A stretch of 64,000 bases of DNA, from contig PUDQ02000003.1 in NCBI GenBank assembly GCA_002964805.2, forward strand, positions 3,162,001 to 3,226,000, written 5' to 3'. Made by a program: the position numbers and the translations under genes. The stretch is from Trametes villosa (taxonomy: Eukaryota; Basidiomycota; Agaricomycetes; Polyporales; Polyporaceae). The notes beneath the pieces were generated by a model, which searched no databases, was not told the origin of the DNA, and worked only from the letters and a program-made list of their open reading frames with translations. Of this stretch, positions 11,240-21,650 are shown one piece after another (position 1 is the first letter of the stretch; every line of letters begins with the position of its first letter).

Positions 11240-12160
11240 TTTCTGCGGCAATCGTCCAGGATGACGAGGTGTGTGGACGTTCAACTGAGCGTGTATGAGC
11301 ATCGCCGCTTGTTACAGGGCGGGAGCTCAACCTAACGTCATCGCCCGGAGATGAAACTCTCCCATTTGGAGCCCTCTTTCGACACCTGCACACACGGACC
11401 GGAACCCTCGGGATGCTGCTCGCCCAACCGGAGGGCCGCGAAGCTACCCTACTTCTCGCGACCTGTGGACGGTATGACACAGGCTCGCGCTGCCCGCGAC
11501 GTCTGTCCCGCGCCAAGAGAGGCCTGTTATATACTGTATGGCTGTCGTGATAGAGGCCAGCCACGAGGTGCAATGCTACACGCGCCTTTGCGGGTACTCG
11601 TATTTTTCCGAGCACCGTTGCCCGAGTGTGGGCTCATTGATAGACGTATGGACCGCTCGAGGTACCTTCCCATGCCAAAGGTCCCCGTTCCGTTCCACAG
11701 CTCGGAAGTCCTGGCGTCGCGCTCACTGGCAGGGTCCCGCCGTATTTGTTCCCAAAGAGAGTGTCCAGGCTGTCTTGGCGTTCAACGCATGGTAGGCGTA
11801 GTGGCGTCGGCGACATCGTGTGAAGGAGGGGCGTATGAATATTTCTCCGTCTTCGAATCGCTTGTAAATATCTCAGTTTCTCCACCCGGGAGTGCATAGA
11901 GTCGGGGACACGCGAGCAACGTGTGCATTAATCAGGACAACCGCAGTACGATACTCTTGAGTAACACGGCGTATAATGCCGAATAACAAAATCGAAAACA
12001 ATGTTCACGAAGTCCTTCCCGTTCTCTCCGTCAGCAGTATTCTGAACGATATAAGAGCGTAAATGTCTGGAAGAATGTCCCGTCCGACAGCCTGAGTTAC
12101 AGACTCGTTTGAAGACGCGCCAGAACAGCATCGAATGGGGAGGCGCGGTACGAACCGTAT
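11240..12160. other. Intergenic, nothing recognised
   Basis: Contains the promoter of hydrophobin 3 at its left end and the 3' flank of the next minus-strand gene at its right end. Open frames in between have no protein-like signal. Confidence 0.5.
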
Positions 12161-12167
12161 AGTCCAT

Positions 12168-13274
12168 CTAGAACCCAGGACTCGACGGGTTCGGGACGAA
12201 CACGAACCTCTACACCACACCAAAAACATGTCAGCATCGCTCACATCCTTCCTCCCCTTAGGACAGAAAGAAACAAGCGACTTACCACCTCGGGGACCTC
12301 CCCAAACCACTCCTCGAACTTCCCCAAATCGCCCGTGAGCACGAGCGCGTCCGCATCGGGCACGTACGCGAGGCGCGTGTCCTGCGCGGGCGCGCCGTCG
12401 GTGTTCACCCAGCTCGCGGAGAGCGTGCCCGTGCCGTCCGCGGCGAGCGTCCAGAGCGCGGACTCGACGTCGCGCGGCATGCCGGTGCTTGCGGTGTAGC
12501 TGTTGTCGAAGGCTTGCGCGGGGCCGGCGGGGACTGAGGGAGGGTGTTAGCAGGACGTAGGAAGCAGGATAGAGGAGGGGACGGAGGAAGGGATGCGTAC
12601 CGGAGGGGGTGCCGCCGAGGTAGACGTAGTTCGGGCTGCCCTTGGTGAGGTTGTCGTCCGTGCTCGCGAAGCCGACAATGCCACCGAAGAACGGGAAGCC
12701 CGCGATACCGTTCTGTGCGATGCCCAATGCATGTCAGCACTTCTCGTGTATTCCTCCCTAACCACGGGGACCCACCAGAGTCTCAACATCGAACGGCTTC
12801 CCATCATCCGCACACCTCCGCAACACAACCTCCAGCGGCTCGCCTTGAATCCCCTGCGCCACCCCATACTCTCCAAACGCGTTCGGCCTGCGCGACACCG
12901 CGCCGACCATCGCGCCCGTGTCGACGCGCTCGACGCGCAGCGTGCCCGTCGGCTGGCTCAGCGCACACGGCGCCGGCGACTGGCGCGCCATGGCGGTTGA
13001 ACGCGGGGCTGCGCGGGGGCAGGCCGCGCGCGAGGCGCTGGGCGTTCGTCAGGCCGCGGGCGGAGATGGGCTCGGGGGAGGTGAGGGCGAGCGCGCGGAG
13101 GGGCGCGGAGGGGGGGTTGATGAGGAGGTTGCGGGCGGAGGAGGCGGAAGAGACGGGGGTGCGGCGCACGCGCGTCGGGGTTAGCGGGGTGGCTGGGGGG
13201 AGGAAGGAGGCGAGGACGCCGGGGGCGCCGAGGAGGGCGAGGAGGAGGAGGGTGGAGAGGGTGGGGAAGTGCAT
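12168..13274 (-). CDS. Secreted Kex2-site protein, frame-shifted copy (likely pseudogene)
   Basis: Homologue of the intact gene at 14692-15783, with matching exon layout: 13274-12776, 12712-12601, 12533-12286, 12209-12168. A signal peptide, an RVRR dibasic (Kex2-type) site and the RLARGLPPRSP motif are in one frame. The following CALSQPTG block and all later exons are in another frame. Direct comparison shows 7 nt between AACCGC and CGCCAGTC where the intact gene has 18 nt, an 11-nt loss that breaks the frame near 12990. Every splice site downstream is intact and the later exons stay open, so the lesion is recent or is a sequence error. A TATAT motif at 13419-13424 lies about 150 bp upstream. 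Translation from the internal ATG at 12991 would lack a signal peptide. Confidence 0.65.
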
Positions 13275-14691
13275 TGCGGGGCGCGGTGGGGAAGGAGTGT
13301 GGTGCTGGTTAGCTAGTGGGGTGGCGGAGGCCGAGGGGAAGGGAGATAAACCCGGGCAGAGGATGGTCGTAAAGTCAACGAAAGGGTGGGGGCTCGTTCG
13401 AGTCGTCGCGGGCTGGTTCATATACTCGCGCGGGGCCGATGTAGGCACAGACGCCAGTAGAATTGAACGTCCGACCTTACCTCAATTTCTACGGAGCCGA
13501 GTAGATAGGGCGTTTAGAAAAAGGGTCGACGGGGTGGGCGGTAGGCCTGCCTAACGCGTAAGTCCATTCATCGGTGAGGACACACATCGGCCAGTAGGCT
13601 GCGAAAAACTGCCCCTACTCGACTGACTCTGTACTCTTGTCAATCCATCGCACGCCGTGAAGTTCACATGATGGCTCACCTTCTCTACGTTTCTTGCGAG
13701 GATCCTATGCGGGCCACCCCACACAATGTTAGTCTTCAGCACGCGGGCAGCCCTATTACAGCCGAGCCTTGCGGGCCAACCTCCTCCCACGCACCTCTTG
13801 CTAGCTCCCAAAGCGGCCACATCCGCTCCCTTCCTAGCCTGCCCGGTTAGCTTCCAAGTCAGCGGCTACTCAAGCGAGCCGACGGCGCTGGAACGCCCAC
13901 TCGAGGTGAGTATATGCGTTCCTGCATCGAGCGTAGCGTCCGATCCTCTCCGATCCTCCCGCGGACGCTACCGCCGGCGATGGGGACCAGGAGTGGTTTG
14001 TGCACTTACACGGAGCTTAGCTCAGATTTGTTGCAGTACGGATATCTGGCATCCTCGTGTTCACTTGAACACGAGGGCGCGCTCGAATCAAGCGAGGCCG
14101 TCGTCCGACTCGTCGTGACTCGCTCAGGCTCTCAGGCTTGCAAGGCGTCCAGCAGGCTCGTATTCCATAGCGAGCCTCTGAGCAGGGATCTGTCATAGAC
14201 AACCTATGTAGCCTTTAGCGAGATGTCGCCTACGTGCTGGGCTGAGTACTCACGGTGAGGAGCACTTGGAAGTTGGTGGCACCAAGCTTAAGGTGGCACG
14301 GAGCAACCCGGTAAGCGCCCATTCAGCTCGCCGGCCACGCGCGTCGACAGAACCGCCCTCAAAGCGCGATGCCGTCACTCCCAGTCGGCGACCCCCAGAC
14401 ACAACGCGTTCGCGCTCAACAACTTGCATTGCCGAGCACCGTGTTACACCCTACAACAGTCGTCTCGTCTCGTCGACCTTATTCGCGAAGCCGCCTTCCC
14501 CCGTGAAGGAGAGGCGGCCCCCACTACTGTAATAATAGGTTATATGCTATGTATGTATCAGTAGGTCTAAACTCTACGCGTATCTAACCGGACCAGGAAG
14601 GAGCTGTGAACCTATAAACCTATAAGCCGAGCCGCGAGCCGTCAGCGCAGGAGGCTGATGTACTTGTCGGCTGGGCGAGTCGTCCGAGGCT
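13275..14691. other. Intergenic, nothing recognised
   Basis: The left 150 bp hold the promoter of the preceding minus-strand gene. Beyond that no protein family, RNA or repeat was identified on either strand. Confidence 0.5.
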
Positions 14692-15783
14692 TTAGGCGGT
14701 GGGGACGAACGTGAACGTCTGCAAAAGAAACGCGCCACCGATCTCGTCAGCAATCCATCCCTGTCAAGGAGAAGTAGGAGCAAGGGAAGTACGCACCACC
14801 TGGGTGCCGTCGCCGAAGTTGCTGACGAACCCGGCGGGGTTGCCGGTGAACGCGAACGCCTGCGCGCTCTGGGCGTACACGAGCGCGCCGGTCGCGGCGG
14901 ACCCGTCCGTGTTCACCCAGTTCAGCGACAGCGCGTCGCCGTTGAGCGTCCACACCGCGGACTCGGCGTCCTTGCTCGTGCCCGTCGCAGCCGTGAACGC
15001 GTTCGGCGCGGCTTGGGCGGGGCCGTGGGCGACTGCGAGAGGGAGCGGTTAGCGGGGGACGGGTAAGGGACGGGGGAAGGGGAGGGACGGAGGAAGGGGA
15101 GGGACGGAGGAAGGGAAAAGACGTACCCTGGGAGGTGCCGGCGACGTAGACGTAGTTGGTCGAGCCCGGGGTGATGTTGTCGTCCGTGCTCGCGAAGCCG
15201 ACGACGGCACCGAGGTACGGGTAGTTCGTCAGGCCGTTCTGAACCAGACACAGACACGCCCGTCAATTTTCCGCGTCATTTCGTGCAAAACAAGGGGACG
15301 TACGATAGCCTCAATGTCGAACGGCGAGTCGTTAGACTCGCAGCGGCGGAGGACGACGGAAAGCGCGGCGGACGCCTCGGTAGCCAGGCCGTACTCGCCA
15401 AAGTCGTTCGCAGCGCTGGACACGAACCCGAGCACGGCGCCCGACCCGTCCGTGACGCGGATGGAGCCCGTGGGCTGGCTGAGCGCGCAGGGCGTGGCGG
15501 ACTGGCGCGGGGCGAGGGCACGACGGCGGTTGAGCGCGGGGCTGCGCGGCGGGAGGCCGCGGGCGAGGCGCTGGCCGTTGGTCAGGGCGTGCGCGTCGGC
15601 GGGGTTGTGCGCGAGCGCGCGGGTGGCGAGGCCGACGGGGTTGAGCGCGGAGGCGTCTTCAATGGGCGCGAAGCGGCGGACGCGCGTGGGCGGGACGGGG
15701 ACGGCGCTGGGCGTGCCGACGGCGAGGGCGGCGGGGGCAGCGAGGAGGGCCACGAGGGCGAGGCGGGCGATGGAGGGGAACAT
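14692..15783 (-). CDS. Secreted protein with Kex2-type site and RLARGLPPRSP motif
   Basis: Four exons (15783-15304, 15238-15127, 15032-14797, 14718-14692) encode about 284 residues. A signal peptide (MFPSIARLALVALLAAPAALA) is followed by RVRR, a likely Kex2 cleavage site, then the 'LTNGQRLARGLPPRSP' segment that recurs in many uncharacterised secreted proteins of mushrooms. The C-terminal half contains the conserved blocks FASTDDN, NYVY, WTLN, WVNTDG and FTGNPAGF. The role is unknown; secretion and proteolytic maturation are inferred. The paralogue at 12168-13274 shares intron positions and phases. An ATATAT motif at 15932-15937 sits about 150 bp upstream of the ATG. Confidence 0.85.
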
Positions 15784-16922
15784 GGCGGGTAGGCTGTGGG
15801 TGTGTAAAGAGTGTGGGGCTTGCTAGCTTGTGTGGGAGGCGAGGCCGGGAGGAGAGAGAAACCCGAGGAGGACTTGGACGGTGGTGGTCGAGTTCCAGGG
15901 GGTGCGGGCGAGGAGACGCGTCTGGAGCCAGATATATGGGCGGGGGCGTCGGGCCCGGCGGGGTGGGCGTGCGGAATAAAATTGAGGTTCTCCCCGCCGC
16001 CGATTGATGTTGGACGCGTCTGCTGCGGAGACGATCCAATCAACGCCCGCGAACCCCAGATCGCACTTAGTGGCTGTCCGATTGCAGATCGGTGGCGTTG
16101 GCAGGTCCCCGTTTCTACCTCCAGGCCGCTGCTGCGCGTCGTTGCCCTCGTTCGTCCTTTCATTCTCGTCTTGCATCCTCCTCCTCGAGTGTAACGCGTC
16201 CATGGATACCTCGTCGTGGAATATCTTCAGCGAGTAGCCGACCCGCAGCGCTTGGATACCGAGTGTTGCGAGCGCGGGATGCCAGCAGGCCTCGGCGCTA
16301 AACTGTCGGTTTGGCCTTGGCCACGTCTTCCGGTCTCGCAATCGCGAAAGACCGTCATCTAGACGCGTCGAAGGATACTATATATGCGCATGGACTTCAT
16401 GCAGTCAGACCTCGGTTGTCTTCGCGTCTCTCGTACTCACCTCGGATGGTTTGCCAGCAGCATCGAGCCGACAAGCAGCTCGAGTCCTCGCCGGAAGGGC
16501 GATGCTAGGCCCGGATAGAGAGGCTGTCGGACCCGACGCGTCTCTGTCCCTTTTCGTCGCGCGCGAGGATAGGAAGGTAGGCAAGGAGGAAGATAAAACC
16601 GTTCGTACATGCAGCTGTAGACACTGGCTGAACAAACCACACAAACTGCGGCGAGCCGCCTCGCGCGTTTGCCCCCGTGATTGGCGAGGTGCGCATAGTG
16701 CGGCCATGACTTGTGTGCCTCTCAAACTGTTGACAAAATGGCATTTGCAGGTTCTGACTATACTCTGGCGCGATCTAACTTTGAGGAGCCTTACGTATCA
16801 GGTATTTCCAGGCGTCAAGAAACCGTGTACATGTACATCCAGACATCCCCGCGCTATCGCACACGGTCGCGTCCCACCTTCTACCTCCGCCCTCCACAGT
16901 TATCCCTCCCTCGGCCGCGCGC
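15784..16922. other. Intergenic, nothing recognised
   Basis: Promoter of the preceding minus-strand gene at the left and 3' flank of hydrophobin 4 at the right. Open frames in between are GC-driven and unsupported. Confidence 0.5.
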
Positions 16923-17415
16923 TCAAAGAGGGATCGGGAGCGGGAGACAGCCCAGCGAGAGGATCCCAGCTACAAAACCGCGCATCAGCACATCCCCCTT
17001 CCACCCTTACCAATCGTCGCGACACCGTGCTCACCTAGGGCCTTCTCCCCGGCACAACACACCGGTGCCGCGTGCGCCTCACTATCGGCGACGACCCAGC
17101 CTAGAGTCAGCACGTCCACCTTCACCCGCACCCGCGGCAGCAACCAGAGACTCACCATGCGGGGCTCACGGCGGGCGCGCACGCGAGCCCGACGAGCGAC
17201 GTCAGGTCCTCGACGGCGCCGCCCAGCGCGCCGAGCAGCGCGGAGCCCGCCGTGCTGTTCGCGGGCATGAGCGCGGCGCAGCATTGCGGCGTGCTGGAGC
17301 AGGGCCCCGAGGACCCGTTGCCGATGCCGTCGGTAGTGGGCGTCGGGGTGGCGGCGGCGAGGATTGTGAGGGACAGGATGGTGAGGGGGAGGGCGAGGGA
17401 TCCGGTGGGCTGCAT
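16923..17415 (-). CDS. Class I hydrophobin 4
   Basis: Three exons (17415-17156, 17081-17035, 16969-16923) encode 117 residues. The start opens a signal peptide (MQPTGSLALPLTILSLTILA). The eight-cysteine pattern is complete: C1 near a GPC motif, C2-C3 QCC, C4 in LAC, C5 split by intron 1, C6-C7 in VCC, and C8 in LGC near the C-terminus. The second exon is longer than in the other three copies (47 versus 38 nt) and the C-terminal tail is Pro/Leu-rich, so this is the most divergent paralogue of the cluster. Its predicted role is a secreted surface-coating protein. Confidence 0.9.
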
Positions 17416-18272
17416 GGCTGTCCGGCTGCTAGTCGAGGTGGATAGGTGGTTGGGTGCGTGCCTGCCTCTCGGTCCCGGCACTTTTGAGCGATGCGCGAGA
17501 GACGGAGGTTCAAGAGTACGTGCCGGGCGTGTTCGTGCTCGTGCTCGTGATGTCACTCACTCGCCCTCACAGTTCCGTGCCTGTGAAGGTGTGCTCAAAC
17601 GCGCGGTGTATCGGCCACAAGCTTTCCTCCGCGCCGAACATGAAGGCACAGGGAAAACCTTTGGACGACTGAACAAGGCCAACGCCTCGGACGCCTAGGA
17701 TCCGGCGCGGACAGTGAGGGCTTCGGAGGCTTCCCGCGCGAAGACCTGCCAGATAGCCTCCGGCGCCCCGTCATGCGCTACGATGCTGGGGGCTCGCCAG
17801 TGCGTTTCCGAGCTGCATTGAGGGGGACTCCGGCGCGCTCTAAAGCCTCCCGGGCGTCGGAGGCCCGTGGGGATCCATCAGCAAAAGCCCGAGTTGTATG
17901 GAGAGCCCGGCAGGGCGCTACGGAGGTTGTAGAGGGCTGCCAGGCGCCCGTCGCACCGGGTGAAATCCTCTAGAGCGCTGCCAGAAGTGGGTCGCGTCGG
18001 GCGACGCGCTATAGAGCCCTACAGCCGCTCGGTCTGCGCGGCGAGCCCTAGTAGTGCTTCGTCTGACCCGGCTGTTGTACTGCCAGGCACTGCCGGACAG
18101 CGGCCTGGCCTACGGGCTTCCTCTAGCGGGCTGCAGTTTGTAGCAGGTAGCGGCAAAATATCATAGTCTCCTCCAAAGCGCGGCGATAGCACCTCAATGA
18201 GCGAGCAGCCGGTGGCCCGAAAGCGAGAGGGGGTGCGGCGTCGGCGCAAACGAAGACCTGGAGGTACTAGTG
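17416..18272. other. Intergenic / transposon flank, nothing recognised
   Basis: Holds the hydrophobin 4 promoter at the left. From about 17700 the sequence is GC-rich with no coding signal and probably belongs to the 3' side of the DNA-transposon gene that follows. No terminal inverted repeat could be identified. Confidence 0.45.
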
Positions 18273-19986
18273 TCAATAACGCGCGTAGCCCTCAGCGGCA
18301 TACACATAATCTACATAAAAGTCCTCCTCGTCAGCAAGATCCGCCCCAACAACCGCGGCGTCGAAGTCGACCGGGGCATCGCCAGGCTCGTCCTCGTCCC
18401 AGAATGAGCCCATGTCCTCCCCGTCGCCGTACTCGTCGTCCCAAGGACGCACGAGTGACTCCTCGTCCTCCTCGCCCTCTTCGTCCTCCTCGCCCTCTCC
18501 GCCCTCCTCGTCCTCCTCGCCCTCGTCCATCTCGGCGTCCGAGTCCGAATCCGAGGGGTCGGGACTGGCCTCGCGCGAACCGTCTGCGTCGTCGGGGGGC
18601 CCAGCTGGTCGATTCCGAAGCGCATGGGTTTGCGAGGTCGCGTGCGAGATGCCGACGCCGTGATGTCCGACACCGCCCCCTAGGTAGCGCATGTACATGT
18701 CTCTGTCGACGAACCTAGTAATAAATAGTTAGTTCATAGTAAGCATCGAGGCGCAGAAAAGGCTCGGCGGCGCCCAGGACTCACATTGACGCATAATAAT
18801 ATTCGTAGTCTTCACCGTGGTCGGCCGGTCTCCGAGCGAGCTTCGAGGGTCCGAGCAGGCGTTCTGTTGTGCCGTAGGCGAACGCCGGCATGAGGTATGC
18901 GGCGCGCAGGACGTCGCCGGGGTCCAGGAAGCCGAAGGGGGCGTTCGTCCCGCGCCGCGCGTTGACAAACCGAAGGCGCGGCTGCCGTCGCTCCTGGAAG
19001 CCGGCTGGAAAGTGCGGGTCCAGTTCGAACCACCGCACCCACAAGAACTCGACACGCTGCCACCTGCGCGTGCGAGTGGTTGCGCCGGGGCCAGTGTAGC
19101 GGACCTGCGCGTGGAAAATCCTGAGGATGCGGGCGTACCAGTACGGATGTGCGCCGTCATCGTCATCGGCGAGGACCATGACATCCGGATGCGTGCGCGG
19201 GTTGATCGTGTCTTGATCGCGGCGCATGTCGTATGTCGTGTAGTTGACACGCAAGACCTTGTGGCGATAGATGCGGTCGTTTTGAATCTCCAGGCGGTCA
19301 GGATTGCCGGGGCCGAGAGTGTCGTCGAGAAGCTGCTTGAGCAGGTGCTGGCGCAGCAAGGGCAGGAAGTTCTAATACTTACAGTAAGTAACACGGACCG
19401 TACGCGACTACTGTGCGGCCTACCTTGGACGCGGGATCGTTCTCGTGCTCGATGAGCCAATGGCGGAGCCTGATCATTGTGTGCTCCACCTGCGAGATCG
19501 CGTGGTGGTCGAGGGGCGAGGTCGGAGGAAGAGTGTCGCGCGTGGCGCGCGCCAATGGTGGCTCAGTTCCAGCGGCGAGCGGGAGGGCGGTGTTGGGCGT
19601 GCGCGCGAGGCCGTCCTGACGACGGACGCGGCGGGGAATGTAGTCGTCGCGGGCTCGCAGAGCTCGCAGGAGGGCTGCGCGACGCTGATGCCTTGCTATC
19701 TGCAGCGAGAAGCCGATCTTGTTGGTCCTGGCATAGAAGCGTTTGACGTGCCGATGTTCGAGTTCGCACTACGTGGCAAGAGTCAGACTTTGGTACACAG
19801 AGGAACCAGAGGATGATACATACATTCTGGCTGCTGTAGTTGTCGGTAGTCCCGGCGCGGCGGATGTAACTGGGGTAGTGCAGCATGCTATGGTACTTGT
19901 AAGTACTCATGCCCCGGTACTTCACGATCTTGCGCGCGCGGTTGGAGGGTGCACCCGGCTTTTTACGAGCTTCTTGCCGCGCGCGT
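18273..19986 (-). pseudogene. C-terminal part of a Plavaka/KDZ-type DNA-transposon protein, cut by the gypsy element
   Basis: Four minus-strand exons remain (19986-19824 partial, 19768-19424, 19371-18785, 18714-18273). The translation has the hallmarks of the C-terminal region of long Agaricomycete transposon proteins: YKYHSM...GTTDNYSSQ, CELEHRHVKRFYARTNK, VNYTTYDMRRDQDTINPRTH, PYWYARIL, FLWVRWF, FGFLDPGDV and VDRDMYMRYLGGGVGH, then an acidic tail. The frame is open right up to 19986, where the gypsy 5' LTR starts, so the N-terminal transposase part is missing from the window. The assignment to Plavaka versus KDZ-associated families rests on remembered motifs. The encoded protein would have acted in DNA transposition; this fragment cannot. 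Confidence 0.75.
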
Positions 19987-20286
19987 TGTCAAGCACCAAA
20001 TTGGATTGGTACTGGGACAGGTCTTAGAGACCAGGGCAAATTCTGTAATCAGCTGGACCATGGCGAGTGGGCAGGTGACCGCGGGAGTGTACCCACACCA
20101 TTCACAACCCAGAGACACTCAAAAAGGCACTGTCAATACACCAATACCCTGGTTTAATCCATCAAACAGCAACCAAATACTACCCCAAGAAGAATATTCC
20201 ACCAATTCCCGTGCACACCACCAATAATCTGTTAACCACTGCTAGAGCCTTCGTCCTATCATACTCTAGTCCCAGAGACTCTCCAT

Positions 20287-20356
20287 GGAAAGTTCCAGAA
20301 GGTTCCGGCAAGTCCCGGAAGGTTCCGGCAAGTCCTAGTAGGTTCTAGTATATTCT
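20287..20356 (+). promoter_or_regulatory. Heat-shock-element-like array A in U3
   Basis: Read in a fixed 5-bp register, this stretch alternates nGAAn and nTTCn pentamers with some degenerate units: ggaaa, gttcc, agaag, gttcc, then mismatched units, ggaag, gttcc, and later gttct and attct in the same register. Alternating nGAAn/nTTCn is the binding site of the heat-shock factor trimer. The array is conserved in the 3' LTR. Confidence 0.65.
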
Positions 20357-20392
20357 GGTCACGGTGGATGAAAGAAAGGTTCAGAATGCGCT

Positions 20393-20422
20393 AGAATATT
20401 CCGGAAGCTTCCAGAAAGTTCC
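20393..20422 (+). promoter_or_regulatory. Perfect six-unit heat-shock element B in U3
   Basis: Six contiguous pentamers without a mismatch: agaat, attcc, ggaag, cttcc, agaaa, gttcc. This matches the HSF consensus (nGAAnnTTCn repeated three times). It lies about 260 bp upstream of the TATA box. Confidence 0.75.
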
Positions 20423-20503
20423 GGGACCTTCTACCACATTCCAGTAGCTAGGAAGGGTCATATGTTGATACTTTGGGGTGGACGGAAGACTGGAGAATCT
20501 ACT

Positions 20504-20533
20504 GGAACCACCCGGAATATTCCAGAATATTCC
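20504..20533 (+). promoter_or_regulatory. Heat-shock element C in U3
   Basis: Units ggaac, then after one non-matching pentamer ggaat, attcc, agaat, attcc in register. A further pair, agaac-attct, is at 20586-20595. Together with arrays A and B this gives many HSF-type half-sites within about 310 bp of U3. Confidence 0.7.
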
Positions 20534-20680
20534 GTACCCCACCCATGGTGCCCCAAACTACTCAGATAGGCAGAGAGAAAGTGCTAGAACATTCTAGGAG
20601 GTCCCATATGGACCCCATGACCAGTAGCCACAGTTTCCTAGTATGGATGTATTTGCTTAGTCAGCGGCCCTTCAGAAAGG

Positions 20681-20687
20681 TATATAA
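20681..20687 (+). promoter_or_regulatory. LTR TATA box
   Basis: TATATAA followed by GCC, downstream of the heat-shock-like arrays and upstream of the hairpin array. The 3' LTR has the same box at 38761. It probably sets the U3/R boundary a few tens of bases downstream. Confidence 0.75.
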
Positions 20688-20995
20688 GCCAGCCTGAAGG
20701 AGCCCCCCTAAGAAGAACCCCCAGTTTTAGAACACACTCAGAAGCAGACAGCAGCAAGCAGCCTAGGCTTCACTAGCTACTCAGACATATTCCCATAAGG
20801 CCAGCAAGAGCAGGGAGATTTGTAAGTAGCTTAGTCAGCAGGCGAGAAGATAAGCAAGTATTAGGTAAGGAAAGGATCAATCAGGCGAGTCCTAGATCCT
20901 CTACATCAGCACAGTAAGAGAACGCACGTACGTCGCCGTAGGTAAGGCGAAACTCTGCCCGATTTCGCATTGCGAGTGCGGGAAAGTCAGTAAAG

Positions 20996-21253
20996 CACTC
21001 TAGGAGAGCACTCAGCAGCAGACGGCTCTAGGAGGGCCACAGGAAATAACTCTTGGAGAGTTACCGCAGACGACTCTTGGAGAGTCCCAGTAGCAGGCTC
21101 TAGGAGAGCATTGCACAGTAGTACGGCTCTTGGAGAGCCCCGTAGCACAGTTCGTGGAGAACCTCAGTAGTAGACTCTAGGAGAGTCCCAGCAGCAGACT
21201 CTTGGAGAGTCGCATCAGAAGACAAGCAACGGAGAGCTTAGTAGGAAGCTCTC
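20996..21253 (+). other. Array of small hairpins in the presumed RNA leader
   Basis: About nine short inverted repeats (centres near 21031, 21055, 21079, 21104, 21132, 21156, 21180 and 21204, plus a weaker first one) with spacing of mostly 24 nt. Typical units are aactc-ttgga-gagtt, gactc-ttgga-gagtc, ggctc-ttgga-gagcc and gttc-gtgga-gaac. The loop keeps GGA while stem bases change in pairs, and one unit (21024-21038) keeps pairing through a G-U wobble. A larger perfect 8-bp stem (GAGAGCTT/AAGCTCTC, 21232-21253) closes the row. The array recurs in the 3' LTR (about 39075-39335). A structured RNA element such as a Gag-binding or packaging signal is a plausible role, by inference. Confidence 0.7.
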
Positions 21254-21542
21254 ACCCAGTCGTGAACAGACTAATTCTTTTACAGATCGTCAACGTCACC
21301 ATCTCGGGTGTACCGGGTGTATAGATTCAAGAACTAAAGCATTGCGAACTCGGCGAAGCCTCTGTTGGAAAAACAGGAAACCCCACACGCTTTGCGGCAA
21401 GCTCGCGCTTCAAGGGACTAATCACAACACCAACTCCCCTCGACATCGAAAAACAAATTTCTGGACTCGACGTCGACCACGCCAACTACGACACAAATTC
21501 ATCACTCAATCCCAAACCCCAACGAGCACGACATCGAATTCA

Positions 21543-21560
21543 GTGGAGCCCACCGCGAGG
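21543..21560 (+). other. Candidate primer-binding site of the gypsy-type element
   Basis: Starts TGGAGCCCACCGCG nine bases after the LTR end. TGG is the complement of a tRNA 3' CCA end. The tRNA species was not identified. Confidence 0.45.
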
Positions 21561-21650
21561 GGGAGTGAAGTCATATATCTCTGAAACTCCCTTACCAGAA
21601 CATCGTTTCCACTGAATCTATACGTATTTCCCCACACATACCCAGAAATC

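Larger units (their letters stand above)
19987..21533 (+). repeat. 5' LTR of the gypsy-type element
   Basis: 1547 bp, direct copy of 38066-39610. U3 holds heat-shock-element-like arrays and a TATA box at 20681; the downstream part holds a row of small hairpins (20996-21253). It ends in GAGCACGACA. The left flank is the open frame of a DNA-transposon gene. Confidence 0.93.

Noticed and set aside
12715..13554. 279-codon plus-strand frame opposite the secreted-protein gene
   Set aside because: Antisense to a spliced gene with a paralogue; composition is Arg/Ala/Gly-rich and there is no conserved motif.
15582..16163. 193-codon minus-strand frame overlapping the start of the secreted-protein gene
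   Set aside because: It lies in another frame of the gene's first exon and promoter, is Pro/Ser/Arg-rich, and is not matched by the paralogue.
18197..18718. 173-codon Pro/Arg-rich plus-strand frame
   Set aside because: Antisense to the acidic C-terminal exon of the DNA-transposon gene; the Pro/Arg runs are complements of Glu/Asp codons.
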